From assembly GCF_042242105.1 (NCBI RefSeq), contig NC_092016.1:14336501-14400500 (forward strand): a DNA stretch of 64,000 nucleotides, given 5' to 3'. The stretch comes from Pempheris klunzingeri (Eukaryota; Chordata; Actinopteri; Acropomatiformes; Pempheridae). Below, piece after piece: positions 11,508-25,700 of this stretch (position 1 is its first letter; every line of letters starts with the position of its first letter). Made by a program: the position numbers and the translations under genes. The notes beneath the pieces were generated by a model. The model ran no database searches. It was not told the DNA's origin and saw only the letters and a list, made by a program, of their open reading frames with translations.

Positions 11508-14500
11508 GACTAAATAACAAATCCCTCTGATGATCTCATTATGACTCAGTGCTGTGTTGTCATGCAGGTGTCCTGTGGGGTTAGAGAAAAACAGTGACAA
11601 AATAGTCCTGTCACCTTACCTTACCCTATCTGCCACCTTAGAGTCACAATAATCTTTAATGTCCTGTGAGTCTAAAGCCAATTTAGCGAGGATGAATGAG
11701 GATAGTGGCAGCTCCCAGGTGATGCGGCCTTTCCCTCCCTCCAAGCAGCAGGCAGAGATAGAGCTGCAGTGGGGAGCTCCAGAGACCTCTATATTTATCT
11801 GACACAGTAACAAGCCGCTGTTTGACTGCTGCATGGTGTAGTACAGCTGTACAGCTTCTCTTTAACCAAACCCCCCCAGCGCTCCCCATCCCTGCTCGAA
11901 CTCTGCCCCACTATGACCAGTGATGGGGGGAACCAGCAACATGTCATCACTTTGAGAGTCATCATGAATAAAAAAGCATTTCCATCCACGTCTACGGGCA
12001 GAAGAAATACACGGGATTCTGTCACTGTAGAGCTCTTCGGCGGAGCTTCACACACTCCTGCGTTTCTCTACAGGAGGAGCAGTATTTCAAAGTTGAGAGC
12101 CATATTTCATCCTGGGCCACCCCGATGCTGACAAAGCACCAACTGGTGATTGCTGTGTTGGAGTGGCCCATTGAGGCGGCCAGCCAAGGAGCTGCCGTTC
12201 TGCCAAGAGAGCCATGCCAAGAAGGCTGGAGAAGGCAGAGGAGCCCCAGCCACCTGTGCCCATTAGGCTGCGTGCTGACAACTGCACTAGGCCCTGGGGA
12301 TCCCACCCAAACAAACTGAGGAGAGAGAGGAAGGGGAGGCACCAGACAAGGTCAAGGTCATTTTTCAGTCATTGACAGAAAGCAGACTAATGACATTAGA
12401 CAAGCCAGGCTGCTTTATGGATTGTTGACACTGAAAGTTATATGGGGGAAGATTTGTAAAGAGCTGACATGATCAAAACTTTGTTTGGCACTAATGTAAT
12501 GTCAATCCGCATGCTGGCTAAAGGAGAACTTGAAGAAAGGGTTTGAGGGGAAGTGTGTGGTTGTCACAAGTATTTCATTTAGCTATGTAATTCATGAGAT
12601 TTCCTTTGTAATTTTATGATGTCCTTTCATCTCCTCATTGTGCACATGCTCTGAAAAAGAAAAGAAAAAAGACGGCAAAACATTGCTGGCACGCTGAGGC
12701 CTGCTTGATATCTCTTTTATAGATGCACACACACAACACACCCATACACACACCCATTACATTCATGACTCATCCTGAGCCAAGCTGCTGCAGGATACGA
12801 TGACTGTTCTTTAGTTATTGTACAATAACCTTTCTATGTTTGATATAAGATGTATCATTATTCAAACTTTGTGTGTACCTGCCAGCTTATTTAGTGCCAA
12901 AGCCACTTGGTCACAAAGCTTTAAAACAAGACACATCCCACATGGACACACACTGATATGCCCTTGGGAGGTGGATCTGTTTTCAAAGAAACACACACAT
13001 TTCAGCCATGTGTGGAAGGAAAAGGTAGATGGAGTAGATCAGATCGGCCACCCCTCAGCCCTCCCCACCTCCCCCACCCCCTCACCTCCTTACTGCACAC
13101 ACAACAGGGAAAGAAAATAGAGGAGCAGTGTTTCTATGACCTCAATGAACCTGACTAACTATTCTGGCAAAGCAGGATACTCTCCTCTCTCTGCAGTACG
13201 CCAGCGTACATCCTCACCTCTGCAGGAGAGATTTGTCAGCAGGAGATTTCTTTTTTTCTGCTGTGGAATTAACCCATGCTCTCAGAGCTTACTTGCAGGC
13301 ATGGCACATTATCTCCCAGGAAGCACTGCCAAGCCCAGCAGTGAGTAAATGACTGGTCTGGCCTGCACTATATGGAGGGATAGAGTCGAGGCAGGCAGGC
13401 AGACAGACAGAGGCACAGCTCAGGCGCCAAGGGTAGGCACAGGCCGCAGGCATGGGCACTCGTCTCTCTCACCTCTGTGAAAAGCGTCACCAAGAGGCGT
13501 AGATAGCCGTCATCCTTCCTGCCATTCAGAGCAGGACTGAGGGGAACCTACCGCAGAGCCAGGGGGGCCCACGGCTCTGTGAGAGGGAGTTATAGTATTC
13601 ACGCAGATTTATGAATGAGTGGTGAGAGCAAAGGATGAGTCACAGCTTCGGAGTTGCACAGCCAGAAGGCAGCAGGCAGCCTATCACCAGAGGCACTGGG
13701 TGCCTCAAATAGGCATCAAGCAGGCTGGAGCACACACTACACACTGGGCTGACACTTAGACAGACACGCATACATTCACAAACACACACGCATGGAATGA
13801 AAACAGCAGGCACAGTCACAGGGAGCACACACAACCTGGGCACAAGTTGAGGAAAACGAAGAGGGATGGCACGTGAGAGAGGACATGGACTACATTTGTG
13901 TGTGCGTGAGTACCTATGCGTTTGGATGGGAGTGCAAGTGTGTCAGTGACTCTCTTTGGGGGCCAGCAGCATGACACACAGGTCCTATTTTGGTCAATCA
14001 AGTCTGTGAGAGGAAACCTAGGAAAAGAGGCCAATCTGTCAGTGCTTTGAGAGGAGTCCTTTGTAGGCCACAGAGGACAGGAGTCGGATAAACTCACAGC
14101 GCCAGCCATCAATGGACAATAAGCCCTGCTGTTCATACATGGACAATAACACACTGTATAACCATGTCATCATGAATGAACTTTGCTAACTTGCATTCAA
14201 ATTGAAATTATGCCGAGAAAGACATTGTTGTTGACATTAAAAGTTAGCGATATCAGTCGACACGTGTCTGTGGCTTTTCATGAGTTTCACCACACTCTGC
14301 TTGAGCACTGAGGCAAATATAATATGTTACAATTTTGAGTTTGGGAGGAACTCAAAACAAATTAAAGTGTGAGGCAAAACGAATTCCATTCTGACCAATC
14401 ACACTCGCCACTCGTGCTCCAGGCCTCTCACAAGTCCAAAGGCAACCAATAAAACCAATTGAGCAGAAAAACTATTTGTAACCAAACAGAGTTTTTCCCC

Positions 14501-15316
14501 TTGCTTTAAGAGGGCTCAGGTTCTTGGTACTCAGTGAAGAAGGTCTCTGTTTTGGATGAATGTACTAACATTGGCTGCTAACAGTTCCCAAGAATGACAT
14601 TTATGAATGTGACCTAGATGGGAGAAAATGTGGCAAAGGCCAGGACAGGGAAGGAGACGGAGGGACGGAGGGTGCAGGGATGTAGATAGAAGGTACTGAG
14701 ACAGAAACACACACATACACACACAAAGAAGCAATCACAAATGTATAGTATTTGAAATTTTAAGTATTTGATTGATATCTCCACCATGTATGTCCATTAA
14801 ATATGAAGCCACAGCAAGCAGCAATTTAGCTAAGCTTGGCATAAAGATTGGAAATGGGGAAACAACTAGCATGGCTCTGTCCAAACCAAACAAAATCCGC
14901 CTACCAAAACCTCTTAAGCTCACAAACTAACAAATGTTATTATGTTTGTTAGTCCATACAAAAACTGATTAGTGGTTTCATAGAGTGGCTTCACACTAAA
15001 ATGTCATACGAACAAATCTCTGCACAATTACTTTAAAAACTGCTAATATCAGCTATTACATTGGCTAATCTACAGTACCAGCAACAGTACATACTAGTGT
15101 ATACCAGCAATGTTTTTCTTTCCACTCATTTAATCACACTACTGGCTTAAATCTAGATATCAAAATGTTTACGCAATACTGTGGCTAATCAATAATTGAT
15201 GATGAGAGAATTGATGTGTCAGTTCAGAGATTTTCCCATTGAGGTACATACCACAGCTGAAAAAGCAGCAGTGAAGGAATGAGAAGAGAAGCTGTTGTGT
15301 CTGTTTTCTCTCTCTC

Positions 15317-15318
<2 letters not shown>

Positions 15319-15349
<31 letters not shown>
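15319..15349. repeat. (CA)n microsatellite
   Basis: About 31 bp of pure CA in igf1r intron 2. Confidence 0.95.
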
Positions 15350-15352
<3 letters not shown>

Positions 15353-18300
15353 CTATTTACAGCCTGTTGTCGCTTCTCTTGCCCTTGGACCACTGTTTAA
15401 AAAGACATAAGGATCTGAGAACACAAAGAGAGCGAAGCGCTGCCATGAATGGAGCTTTGTCTGCTTTCTCTAATATATTTATTTCAATGACACCATGGAG
15501 TTGTAACACTGTGAATCAATAGTCCCCCAGTCCTCCCGGGAAATAATAGAGATAAGGGCGTGAACACACGCACAGTGTCAGCAGGGCTAGAGTTAACTAA
15601 ACAGGAGGGCTGTGTATCACATGTTGAATACATACTCCTGAAGTTACATACAAGGTCTACAACATACAGCGGCCGTCTACAGTGATGTGTTGAAATGCTG
15701 GGCAGTTACCAAGCACAGGCCCACTTTCTCTTTTCCCAGGACATGTTGGTGACCCGGTGAACAGAAAGAAAATGTGAGCATGGGAGTGGAGAACATGATG
15801 GATCTGTTTATTCCATCTTTAGTCTGGTGGTTGTGGGAGGGCAGGAATGAATGAGTCTGATCGACATGAGTGCCATCTCTTTGGCACCAACGCTGGCAAG
15901 CTGCCTAAGCTTTGTACAAAATGGAGCAGAGCGCAGGCGAGTAGCTCATGCCGGGTGGAAACATCGGATGTATGGGCACTGAGTCACGGTGCTGAGCGTG
16001 CCCCCAGGAAAGCACCAGACTGTCAAGACTGGAATTTGAGCCTTTTTCTGCTTCCTGTCCCCTTAACCGCAGGACTTTGATAAGCTTCAGTAAAGCCATT
16101 AAATATTTAAAAGCTTCCTGGGATCTGTTGTTGGTTGTTGGTTAAACAAAAAAAAAAAAAAAATTACCATCAGAACTCAGCCTAGCTTGCCCTCAGACAA
16201 ACACAAAATAGACCTCACCTACATCAATATCATCACCACCATTAGTTTAGCTTCCTCGTATGTCCAACAAACAGTCTCTGTATGGCCCTGCACATGTAAT
16301 CTGCACATACAGTCTACAGTCTGTGTATTCCCCCCCTCTTTATCCCCTCACAACTGCAATGACTAAGCCAGCAGGAATTTCTACCTTATATACTTAAAGG
16401 GGCAGACTCATTCCATCCAACTTAACATACATGCCTTACACTTAAAGTATCAATAAATCTAGCTCTTAGCCAGCACAAATTTAAGTTTAATTTAATCTTT
16501 TTGCAACTAATCTTGACATCAATAAGTATGAGCTATATGGTAGCTCCAGAAATCAATTTACAAAAGCCTCTGTGGGAAAGGGAGTATTTGCATTCTGTTT
16601 TCGCCCCGATTAATTTATATTTTCTTGTCAATAACCTTTTGATTAAATAAATTAGCACAGAGACCCAGAAAAACAACCAACAGTAAAAACAAAAACAAAG
16701 AGAGTTGGCATGTAACAGAGCTGTTTTGAAAGATAAGGCTTGCGATATTGTATATTTTTCTTTTTGTCGTCATATCTCATCAAATTTATGTGAAGGCCAA
16801 AGCCAACGGTTAATTGATCCTAGTACTGTCTGTGTAGCCAAAGCCTGACATACAGTAGCTTGCAGTTCCATGGACCTTTGATGTTATCCAAAAACTATTA
16901 AAAAATACCAGTGAGCCACAATGTTGTACCAGGTGCCATGTCCCTTCATTGCAAGGAACATGGGCACTATACTTTAATTTCCAGTTACTGTTATGGTGTT
17001 GTAAATACTTGCTAGTGCACCAAGTCTGTGGTTGAAAAAAAGTTCCCGACTAATTCTCAATTTTCTTCTGTGGGAGTAATATTTGCTAAAAAGTGCCAAA
17101 CTCATTCAGAAAATTACCTTTTCTTGAAAATGAAACAATTTGTGTCCAGTTTTCCTTAAGAAGGAGCCAATGAGCTTGAGGCTAACAGTGTAGGAGTGTG
17201 AGTACATAAGTATGAAAACTGAGTGGTTCTTCATTAGGATTTCTTGGCCATAAGTTCATTTTGAATATTGCCAGTCTTGCCCTTTAAACTCTATCTGAAG
17301 ATATCAACCTGTGTTGGCAAAAAAACCTCTGCAAATCTGCAAAAGGTTGCTGAATAAGATTTTGTCGGCCCATCTGAACTTGCTTACCCTACAGTCGCAT
17401 CCTCAAAAATAGGCTGTTTTCCCCTGCTGTGAAGTGGACTTTGGTCAGAGCACTCAGACCTGAGATATCAAGTGGGTCTCTGGCAAGGAGGGAGTAAACA
17501 TATTATCAAATGCAAAATTCCCCCGGGCCAGTGGAGAGCTCTCCAAACTGCCAGGGCTCTAAAATGCTTGCTCTCCGCTGCGTTTCTTCTGGGTTCAGTA
17601 CAAGGACACACCGAGCACAGACTGTCTGTGGCATAACGGGGCAGTGGGTCTCCTTACGTCAAATTGCACCTTGCACCACTATAGCTCAGAACCTAAAATG
17701 CAAACAGACACCACATAACTTTCAAGCAAGCTCAGCTCTGCTCTCTCGGAAAGCACAGTTGTAGTATGTGGATATTTTGATTCATTAAACATTTATGGGC
17801 AGACCTGACTTTTTGCTTCACTTGATTTCTCTATTGATAACAAAATACAACACTCAGAACATGATGTTCCTTAAAATCAGACAGCATGAGGACGTACGGA
17901 TTGAGAAACTAGACCAGAATGCCTGCGAAGCTCCGCACACTGTAAGATAATATTCTATGACATAAAAGAAGAGATGTGAGCTATGTGAGGACTAGCAAGT
18001 GTGAGAGTGTGTGCCTCCCTGTGGAACTATGAAGACTAACCTGCCCTGAGACTGGGCATGGACACAACAGCATGCTTTCCTGCTCGTTTGCTTAATTTTA
18101 AAAGCCTCTTGTCTATCTGGGTTTGGCTGAGGTCCAGGGCAGCAGGCAGGCCTTTCTGCAGCAAGCACGGAGACCTGAGGAAGCTATATGAAGCAGGCAA
18201 GATACTTTTCAGTCAACGGATCCCACAAAACTCAAAGCAAACAGTGGGTGATGTCAAAGGATCCAGGGCCTGGCCAAACAAATCGGTTGGCTGTGACCAT

Positions 18301-21300
18301 TGCAGTGATGAGAGAGCATCTCTGACAAGATATCTGACAGCCAGAGCTGTTAACAGGCCCTGATAAGCCCTGGAGAAAGGAAGAGTGAGGTGAAAATAGG
18401 AGGAAACACCAGCAGAACAACTGACAAGGACAATCAGAGATGAGATCCAGGCTGAGGCTAAGCGAAGTGGAGAACGCTAGTGAGGAAGAAACGGACGGAC
18501 AGCGTGTAGGAAGAGTGGAAAAGCAGCGGCAGAGAAGACAGGGAGGATTTACGAGAAAGCATGGGGGGTTGACGAAGAGGAGGAGGAGGGACGAAAAACA
18601 AGGGGAGTGACGGGCATTTTTCAACCCTCGGAGCGCTGCGCTTTAGCGAGAGCTTGCTGTTGAGCTTGTATACTTGACATTTGTCTGACAATCCCCCTGA
18701 GTGCCCCTCCTCCTGCATACGGCTCCTCAGTCAGGGCCTCTCTATGCATCGCTGCCTGCCACTAAAAAGCTACCAGAACCTCTGCTCTGCTCCAATCTGC
18801 ACTTCCCTACAAGGTCACTCCCACTGACTTCAATCCACCCACACATGCAGCAGTAAACTGCCTTATTCTGCCCAGCATCACATTTACATTCACCTCTAAG
18901 GAGACTAATGTAATGCACCCCAAACTGTTGTGGGAAACAGCATCTGGTAGGTGGACAAACATGTGGAGTTTTGAAACACTTGAAGGCCCAGAGGCTAAAG
19001 TAGAGTGCTAGGCAGACTGCACTCCATACTCATGTAGTGTAATTAAAGAGGAGACCGGGCCGTATTGACTAGAAAACCACCGAATGCCCTTGAAGGAACA
19101 TCTGTAGTGGAGAAAAACAAAGCAATTATGAAGAAGGGTGGGGGAGAGGAGAGAGGAATCTCAAGCAGGAAGGAAATCAGTAGACACATGAAACCTTTAC
19201 AAAAACAAAGACAGGTGAGAAATGTTACCTGTGCATGAAGCCTGGAATATTAACAGACATCACACACCTGCTCTAGCTTCATTCTGTCCTATTATTGCCT
19301 CAGTAACCCCTCCTGTGTAGCTCCCTGAAGCCTTTATCTGCAGCCTTGAGACCTCAAGGCCTTCTAGATGAATGCATTGACCCTGACCTCGGCCTGGGCC
19401 TCAGAGAGAAGTGAACTGGTTCAAACAATACTCCAGCTCTGCCTTTCAAGTCCGATATGTGAGAACAACAGAGGGTTTCACCACAAAACATACACAGTAT
19501 CTACTGGTCGTTGTAAGCGATTGCACCTTTCACAACGTAGCATTTTGTGAGTAAAGCAAATTATGGCAGCTTTTATTTTCTTTTTTGATATTAATATCAA
19601 CAAAGAAATCTAAAATTCAGATAGGAAGCCATTCATGGATCAAGAAATCAAGCTCCAGCAATGCATCTGAGAATAAACAAAGGCACAACAATAAACACCA
19701 TAGCTTTTCTATACAGGCAGACGTGGTCACTAGGGAAAAGACGCAAGCTTGATTTCCACTATTTGTTCTGAGGGTCCCCGAGGGTGAAGGAGGGTGGTGT
19801 TTGAGACTCCCAACTGACCATGGGAGCTGTACACAGGTCTTCAATAGAAAAGGGCTGCAGGAACATTTTCCCACCATTATTTCACACAGATGAGAGGACA
19901 GAGAAAATGGCACAGGGTAGGAGTCTGAGACAAGTTTTTTCTGGGCTGGATCAAGAGTCCAGTCAGACACAATTAACATCAACAACATCTGTATCTGCTA
20001 TCTATCAAAGCAAAGCAGCAAAAAGATGGAAGGCCATGACCTGTCCTATTATATGTAATATCTATCAGAGTCTAAAAGGCAATTCAGTAATTGCCAATAA
20101 CAGCTCAATTATGAGTTTGGACTTCTTTTTTTTGCTATGTTTTTGACACAGATGTACAAAATGAAATTGAAACAACAATAATGTACATATGAGAGATATG
20201 TTAATTGAGCTTGGGTGTCTTTGTATTTAAAGATATGTTAAGGGAATTTTCTGAATTTCTACCATTTCAGCTGTTGGTAAAGGGTATTGTGTTATTTTTG
20301 AGGACAGTTCTGTGAAAGAATTTTAACCTCCGACAAAAACATGAATAGCCTGTTTGTATTTGAGGAATAAATGCACATGACCTTGCCTGCAACCTTGAAA
20401 TATCATTTATGACCCTGTCCTCTGCACCCTTGAAGACAAGTTTAAAAAATAGCAAAGATGCCCTGAGGAAACAACTCAACAACATTTTTGAAATAGCTGC
20501 ATGAAAAATGTACGGAACAACTTATAAAGGAAAAGAAGAATAGCTGCATTTTATGTCAGAGGGCAACAGAACATTTACACCAGAAGCCTCATCCACAGCT
20601 CAGCTCCATCTGCCTGTGTCAACCAGACTGCAGGAGCGTCTTTCAAAGGATTGAACTGCCTTCTAAGGTAGTTTTGAAGAGGCATGAGACAGCTGATCTG
20701 GTTGTCCTAATTTCTAATCAAAAAGCACAAGCTGTCCCTCACTCTGAAATCTGAGAGAAAAAGAGCAGTGACGATACAAAACGTTGCTACAAGCTGCTAC
20801 ACTCGCCTGTGGGAACGACTGAGACAAACTGAACGCAGGCAACATTAACACATAACTGAGTTCATTCAAACCTGCTGATCGAGAGGAATTTAAATTTCAT
20901 TATTTATAAATGATATGACCCTCCACTGAACCGTTTTTTAAAAAATGCATGACCCTACCGCGGGGGCCAAAGTTAAACAAGGATGACCCTCCCCCAGATT
21001 CTTCAATATACCCCTTTTCATAAATTGCAAAAAGTCCAAAGGCAAATATTTAACTGACATGGTCCAGACAGGTAGACTAGCTCATTTCTTGGCAGAGCAA
21101 CTTTAACCTCAACTGAGTATGTCTTTCTAATACCTGGTGCTCTATATTGCAGCCATCCTTCACTCCACAAATAGCCTGATCTAAAGACAAGGTCTCCATA
21201 ATGAACAGAGAGGAAGTGTTTGCACTGGCCCGTGGACAATCCTGCAGCCTGATGGAAATGAAGGAAAAACACTGCATAGATTCATGAGATTTGTTCGCTG

Positions 21301-21535
21301 GAGAAAAAAAAAACGCACAATTTCAGAATGTTTACGAGACTGGAAACCACCTACCTAGATCAAAGTCACGCCTGCGTTTACTGTACTTGTATCGCAAAAA
21401 AAATCGCACAAACATCGCCGCTGTTAAAATCTAGTCAGCAAACATCACATTCAAAAGGCACCCTCTGCTTTATTCGTTCTCCACTTTATCTGCTGGGATA
21501 AAGTATGAAATAAAACACAATACAATTCACGTTAC

Positions 21536-22099
21536 CTTTTTGGCACTGGTTGGAGGTCCAACAGCGGTAGTCGTAGTTGTCCTTGAACGACGTCCTCTGA
21601 CAAAGAGGGTTATCCTCCATGATGCCAGGACAGACATTGTCACACTCCTTTGCCTTCTTATTCCCATTGATAATGTTGTTGAATCCACCATCCATAATAA
21701 GAGACAAGTCCACTGAGTCCAGGTAGCAGAGCTCAGGGTTCTTCTCAATCCGCATGGCGCCACGGGTGATGTTCCTCAGGTTGTACAGGCCGATGTCCTT
21801 CAGGCTGGTCATCTCGTAGATCACCAGGGCGTAGTTGTAAAAGAGGTTGCGCCCACGGATGACGCTCAGGTTTGGGAAGAGAATGCTGAGGCTGTCCAGG
21901 CCAGAGACACGAAACAGCAGCAGGTAGTCGGTGATGACGGTCAGCTTTGGGAAGCTGAGGGAGCGGAAGACCTCCTGGTGGATGTTGTTAGTCTTGTCGT
22001 TGATGAGGAGGATCTGCAGGTATCCCTCCACCACCGTGCAGTTCTCCAGCCGCTTGAACTCACTGATCTCATTTCGGATGTCAATACTCGGACCACAGA
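21536..22099 (-). CDS. igf1r: IGF1 receptor, exon 2 (L1 ligand-binding domain, start of Cys-rich region)
   Basis: Receptor tyrosine kinase for insulin-like growth factors; this exon encodes the first leucine-rich L domain. It has 187 full codons, from [10 protein letters not shown] to TSNQCQK. Matches to human IGF1R include [56 protein letters not shown] and [16 protein letters not shown]. These favour IGF1R over the insulin receptor, which reads ALVIFEMVHLKELGLYNL here. It is 6 residues longer than human exon 2, through an insertion before SFPKL. N-glycosylation sequons NCT, NLS and NIT are present. Both splice sites are canonical. Fish carry igf1ra and igf1rb; which one this is cannot be told. 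All later exons lie left of the window. Confidence 0.95.
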
Positions 22100-22739
22100 C
22101 TGGAAGACACAGAGAGACCACACATCAAGAAACATGTCATCAAAAACCCATGTATAGTAGAGAGTAGTTGAGGTTTTCTTTTGTATCAGAAAAGAATGAA
22201 ACTGAAGTGTTTGGTGAGAAATACAGCAATGCTACATATAGGTTAGCATGTAGATCATGTTTGCCAAATGATTTTAATTATAATAATCTTCTTGAGGCAT
22301 ATAATCCAGTGAGTCAGGTTGGTAAGGCTGGTATTTTGCTGGTAGCACAAATAATACAGAGTTCTAAAAAAAGGGAGTTTGTGCAGTGCTAGGACACCAT
22401 GTTTCTACATTGTATAGAAGAAGTTAATGTTTGCTCCGAGTGCTCTGTCAGGCAGGCATTTTATTATAACGGGAGGGATGTTATCATCAGGGTGAGCTGA
22501 GGTGAAGACATTTTTAGTATAGAAGTAACTGGAAATTGTTATTTAGTTCTACGTAGAGGCTCACAAGTGAACATGTTGATACACTTTCTGTATCCATCAT
22601 ATCATACGCGAACCCTGCAAGCCTCTGTAAAATGTTGCATCCATCACCTCAGATAACCCCAGCGTTTGAATAAGCCTTTCCTCTGTGCTCGGAAAACAAC
22701 ACTTGAAACCACAGTGCCTGGAGCGTTCTCTAACAACGC

Positions 22740-22746
22740 ACGCACG

Positions 22747-22792
<46 letters not shown>
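22740..22792. repeat. (CA)n microsatellite in igf1r intron 1
   Basis: About 53 bp, starting as CGCA units and then pure CA. Confidence 0.95.
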
Positions 22793-22796
<4 letters not shown>

Positions 22797-25700
22797 TTTA
22801 TTATTGATGGCAATCAACTCTCCCTCTAATCGTGCCTATCAATTGCTATTAATGGTAGATGATCTTCTCAAAATGTTATAGTGCTCTAATGCTGTAGTTC
22901 CATTACCCTTTTTGTTTTCTGTTCACAGACCTGACAAATGAGCTCAAGTGCCCCTTTATCTACACTACACATCATGTTTTAAATGAATTGATTTTAAACT
23001 GTAGATTATTTTACACTATTAATGATAAAAACAAGTGAGCATTGCATGTATCATTTCATCCAGTTTTATTACCAATGTTTAGATTGTTTAGTCAAGTTTC
23101 CATTTGTAACACATGAGACTTAGAGAGTAGAAGTTTCAATCACTTACTAATTTCTTTTAGCTAATTATTTAACCATGAATCCATTACTTTCAGTGTATTA
23201 TTTTAACTATTTCTCCAATACATATGACTATTTTAAACATTACTTTCAGCTTTTTCACCATTTATATATCAATTGTAGCTGGCAAGACTTCTCTGCTTGC
23301 CTTCTAGCTAATATGCCTTCACTCTAATGGTACAGCTGCCTCAAAATGTGGATGTATCTTTTAATTCCAAAGGTAATTTGTCACTTTTTTTCTTTCCAGA
23401 CTAGTTGAGCTACTCCACAGAACTGCTGAATACCACCTTGCTTAGAAGTTCTCACAACCAATAAGCTGAAAAAGGTCTTCAGTAAAACCTAACAGATAGA
23501 AACCTCTACACTGCCTTACGATGCATTGTGTTAAATAGAAACAAACAAACAAACAAATTATTTATATAATTACAGAAGGAGCATGAAAAACATGCAGCAG
23601 CTAACAGGTTGCATATTATTTTGAACCGTCTAAAAGAAGGTTCAGCAGTCAGCAGGAAATGCCTTGACACATGAGCTCCTTGGTTAAACCTGTTATGTTC
23701 TTACAGAGGCTTAGGACACCGCCACAGCGAGCGACACTGCCACAGTGCCTATCCAATGAGACAAATGGGCATGTTTTCAGTAAGAGTCTTTGATCCTTGT
23801 CAGAAAGCTAACCATGGCTAGGGGATAAAGCAAAGAGCTAAACTGTTTCTTCTCCCAAAACACCAGCCCACCATATTGTCTTTCTGAAATGGGGAAATGG
23901 TTGCAGAAATCATTTAAAATGAACAAATGTGACCTCTCCCTGGCACATATTCAAGCATACAATGTGTATGTGCTCTCAAAATGTCCCTGTGAGTAAATTA
24001 ACTCCAGTTCAGTAGAGATAAAAAAGACCATGTTTGTTTCTTTGTTCAAACTATTCTGCCAAAACTAGAAGCTGCATTGTTTATGGGGATGAATGGGCTA
24101 TATTTGCCCCTGCCAGGGTGTTTCACTTCTCCAAATTTAGAACGGAAACGATTACTCCAGTAGAAAATAGTATTTGCTTTCTCCAATCAACACCAATGCC
24201 CCTGGGCTCCACTTGTGAGCCATCGAGCTGCATGTCTTCTTTGTTTCATTGAGAATTTTCTTCCAGCTTCTCCAGCAGCCGGAGAGAGAGGGAGGAGGGG
24301 TGGAGCCACTCAAATACAAAGACTAATTTGTATGTTGGTAAAGAGAAACTCTAGGCCCCACTTCCTGATGAAGGCATTAATAAAATCAGGGGGCTTCTGG
24401 CCAGAGAATAGAAGGGGGGAGCAAAGAGATACTGTGACGTTGGAGAGATAAGGTTTCTGCCAAGCATAGCTATCTGAGGCGATCTTACTGATATAAAACC
24501 ACGAAAGAAAACCACCACATGCTTTAAATGTATTTCTGGGCTTCATAGACACCAATCAGGTATTCCTTTGTCTTTCATCCTTACCTAAAGTGGATTTAAA
24601 CCCAAAAAATGTAGAAAAGAAAGAAGAAAAGAGAGAAAGGAATGCACAATGAAAGGAAAAACCTCCTCTTTGTGATTCCCTTGTTCTACTCATTAGGCAT
24701 GTTAAGTACCAGGAATTCCAATCATTTCCTTGGAAAAGGATTGAGTAGGATGTTGCCTCAAACTAAGCCTCAGGCTTCTCTGATTCTTGCCAGTCAATCC
24801 ATTTGTTGTGAAGACAACAATGCTTAAATGAGATCTGGATACTAAACCTTTGGATACCTTTATTCATTGTTGAATAAACATGAAATAGGGGGAAAAAATT
24901 AAAGCGCTGACAATAATGACCTAGGAGTGATGTGGATGTGTGTCCACAGAGAACGATAAGCCCGCATACATGCGTCCGTCTCTCCCTCCTGCTTCTCTTT
25001 GCTCTTCACACTGCTGAGTAAACACACATATCTCCACAGCGTAATGGGATCCACCGGCTCATGTTTATGATTGATAAACCTTGCCCTGGCCCTCCATGGA
25101 AATGTCATCACACAAACACATACACACGCACACCTGCAAATGCACGCACACACTCAAACATGACCCTGTGTAAGTCTGTCAAATTAAGCCATGGCTAATG
25201 GTCACTGTTTATCTTCACGTAAACTCTGATTCAGATTCAGTAAACATACCCTAAATGTAAATAAACTTAATCTCAGTTTTGGCTGACAGGAACTTGAGAT
25301 TGAAATCTGCACTTTCAGACCACATGTTGTGCTGTTTATCAAAAGGCCACAGGCTGAGCATTGTGGGAAAGCACATAATTGTACCCTTTTCCAGACATCC
25401 AGCTGTAAACTCCGGGAAGGTTATTAGGAAGATTCCTCTGCAGAGTTGAAGAGGTGTCATGTGAGTCTACAATAAGCAGGGCTGCAACTCTATTCATTTT
25501 CAGTCACGCTTCAATCATGATATGAAATGTAGAAAAAAAACAATATGAGTAATTATCAGGATGGGGATTTCTCCAGTAGAACTAGCACTATTATTTCTAA
25601 TATTGTTAGCACTAGATTTGAGTAGGTTACATTTGTATTGGGTGTCACCCATTTCTATAAATTATATCTAAAATATGCTATATTTTAAACATGTTTTCAG

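Larger units (their letters stand above)
1..21535 (-). other. igf1r: igf1r intron 2, incomplete (at least 21.5 kb)
   Basis: Runs from the G|GTAACG donor at 21535 to the left edge. Human IGF1R intron 2 is also very large. No frame resembling exon 3 (the Cys-rich furin-like region) is present. It holds the Tc1 element, one MITE and CA repeats. The short open frames scattered through it match no family I know. Confidence 0.85.

Noticed and set aside
12022..12342. 106-residue open frame in a relatively GC-rich part of igf1r intron 2
   Set aside because: Several overlapping frames are open on both strands, as expected by composition. No domain or conserved motif is recognised.
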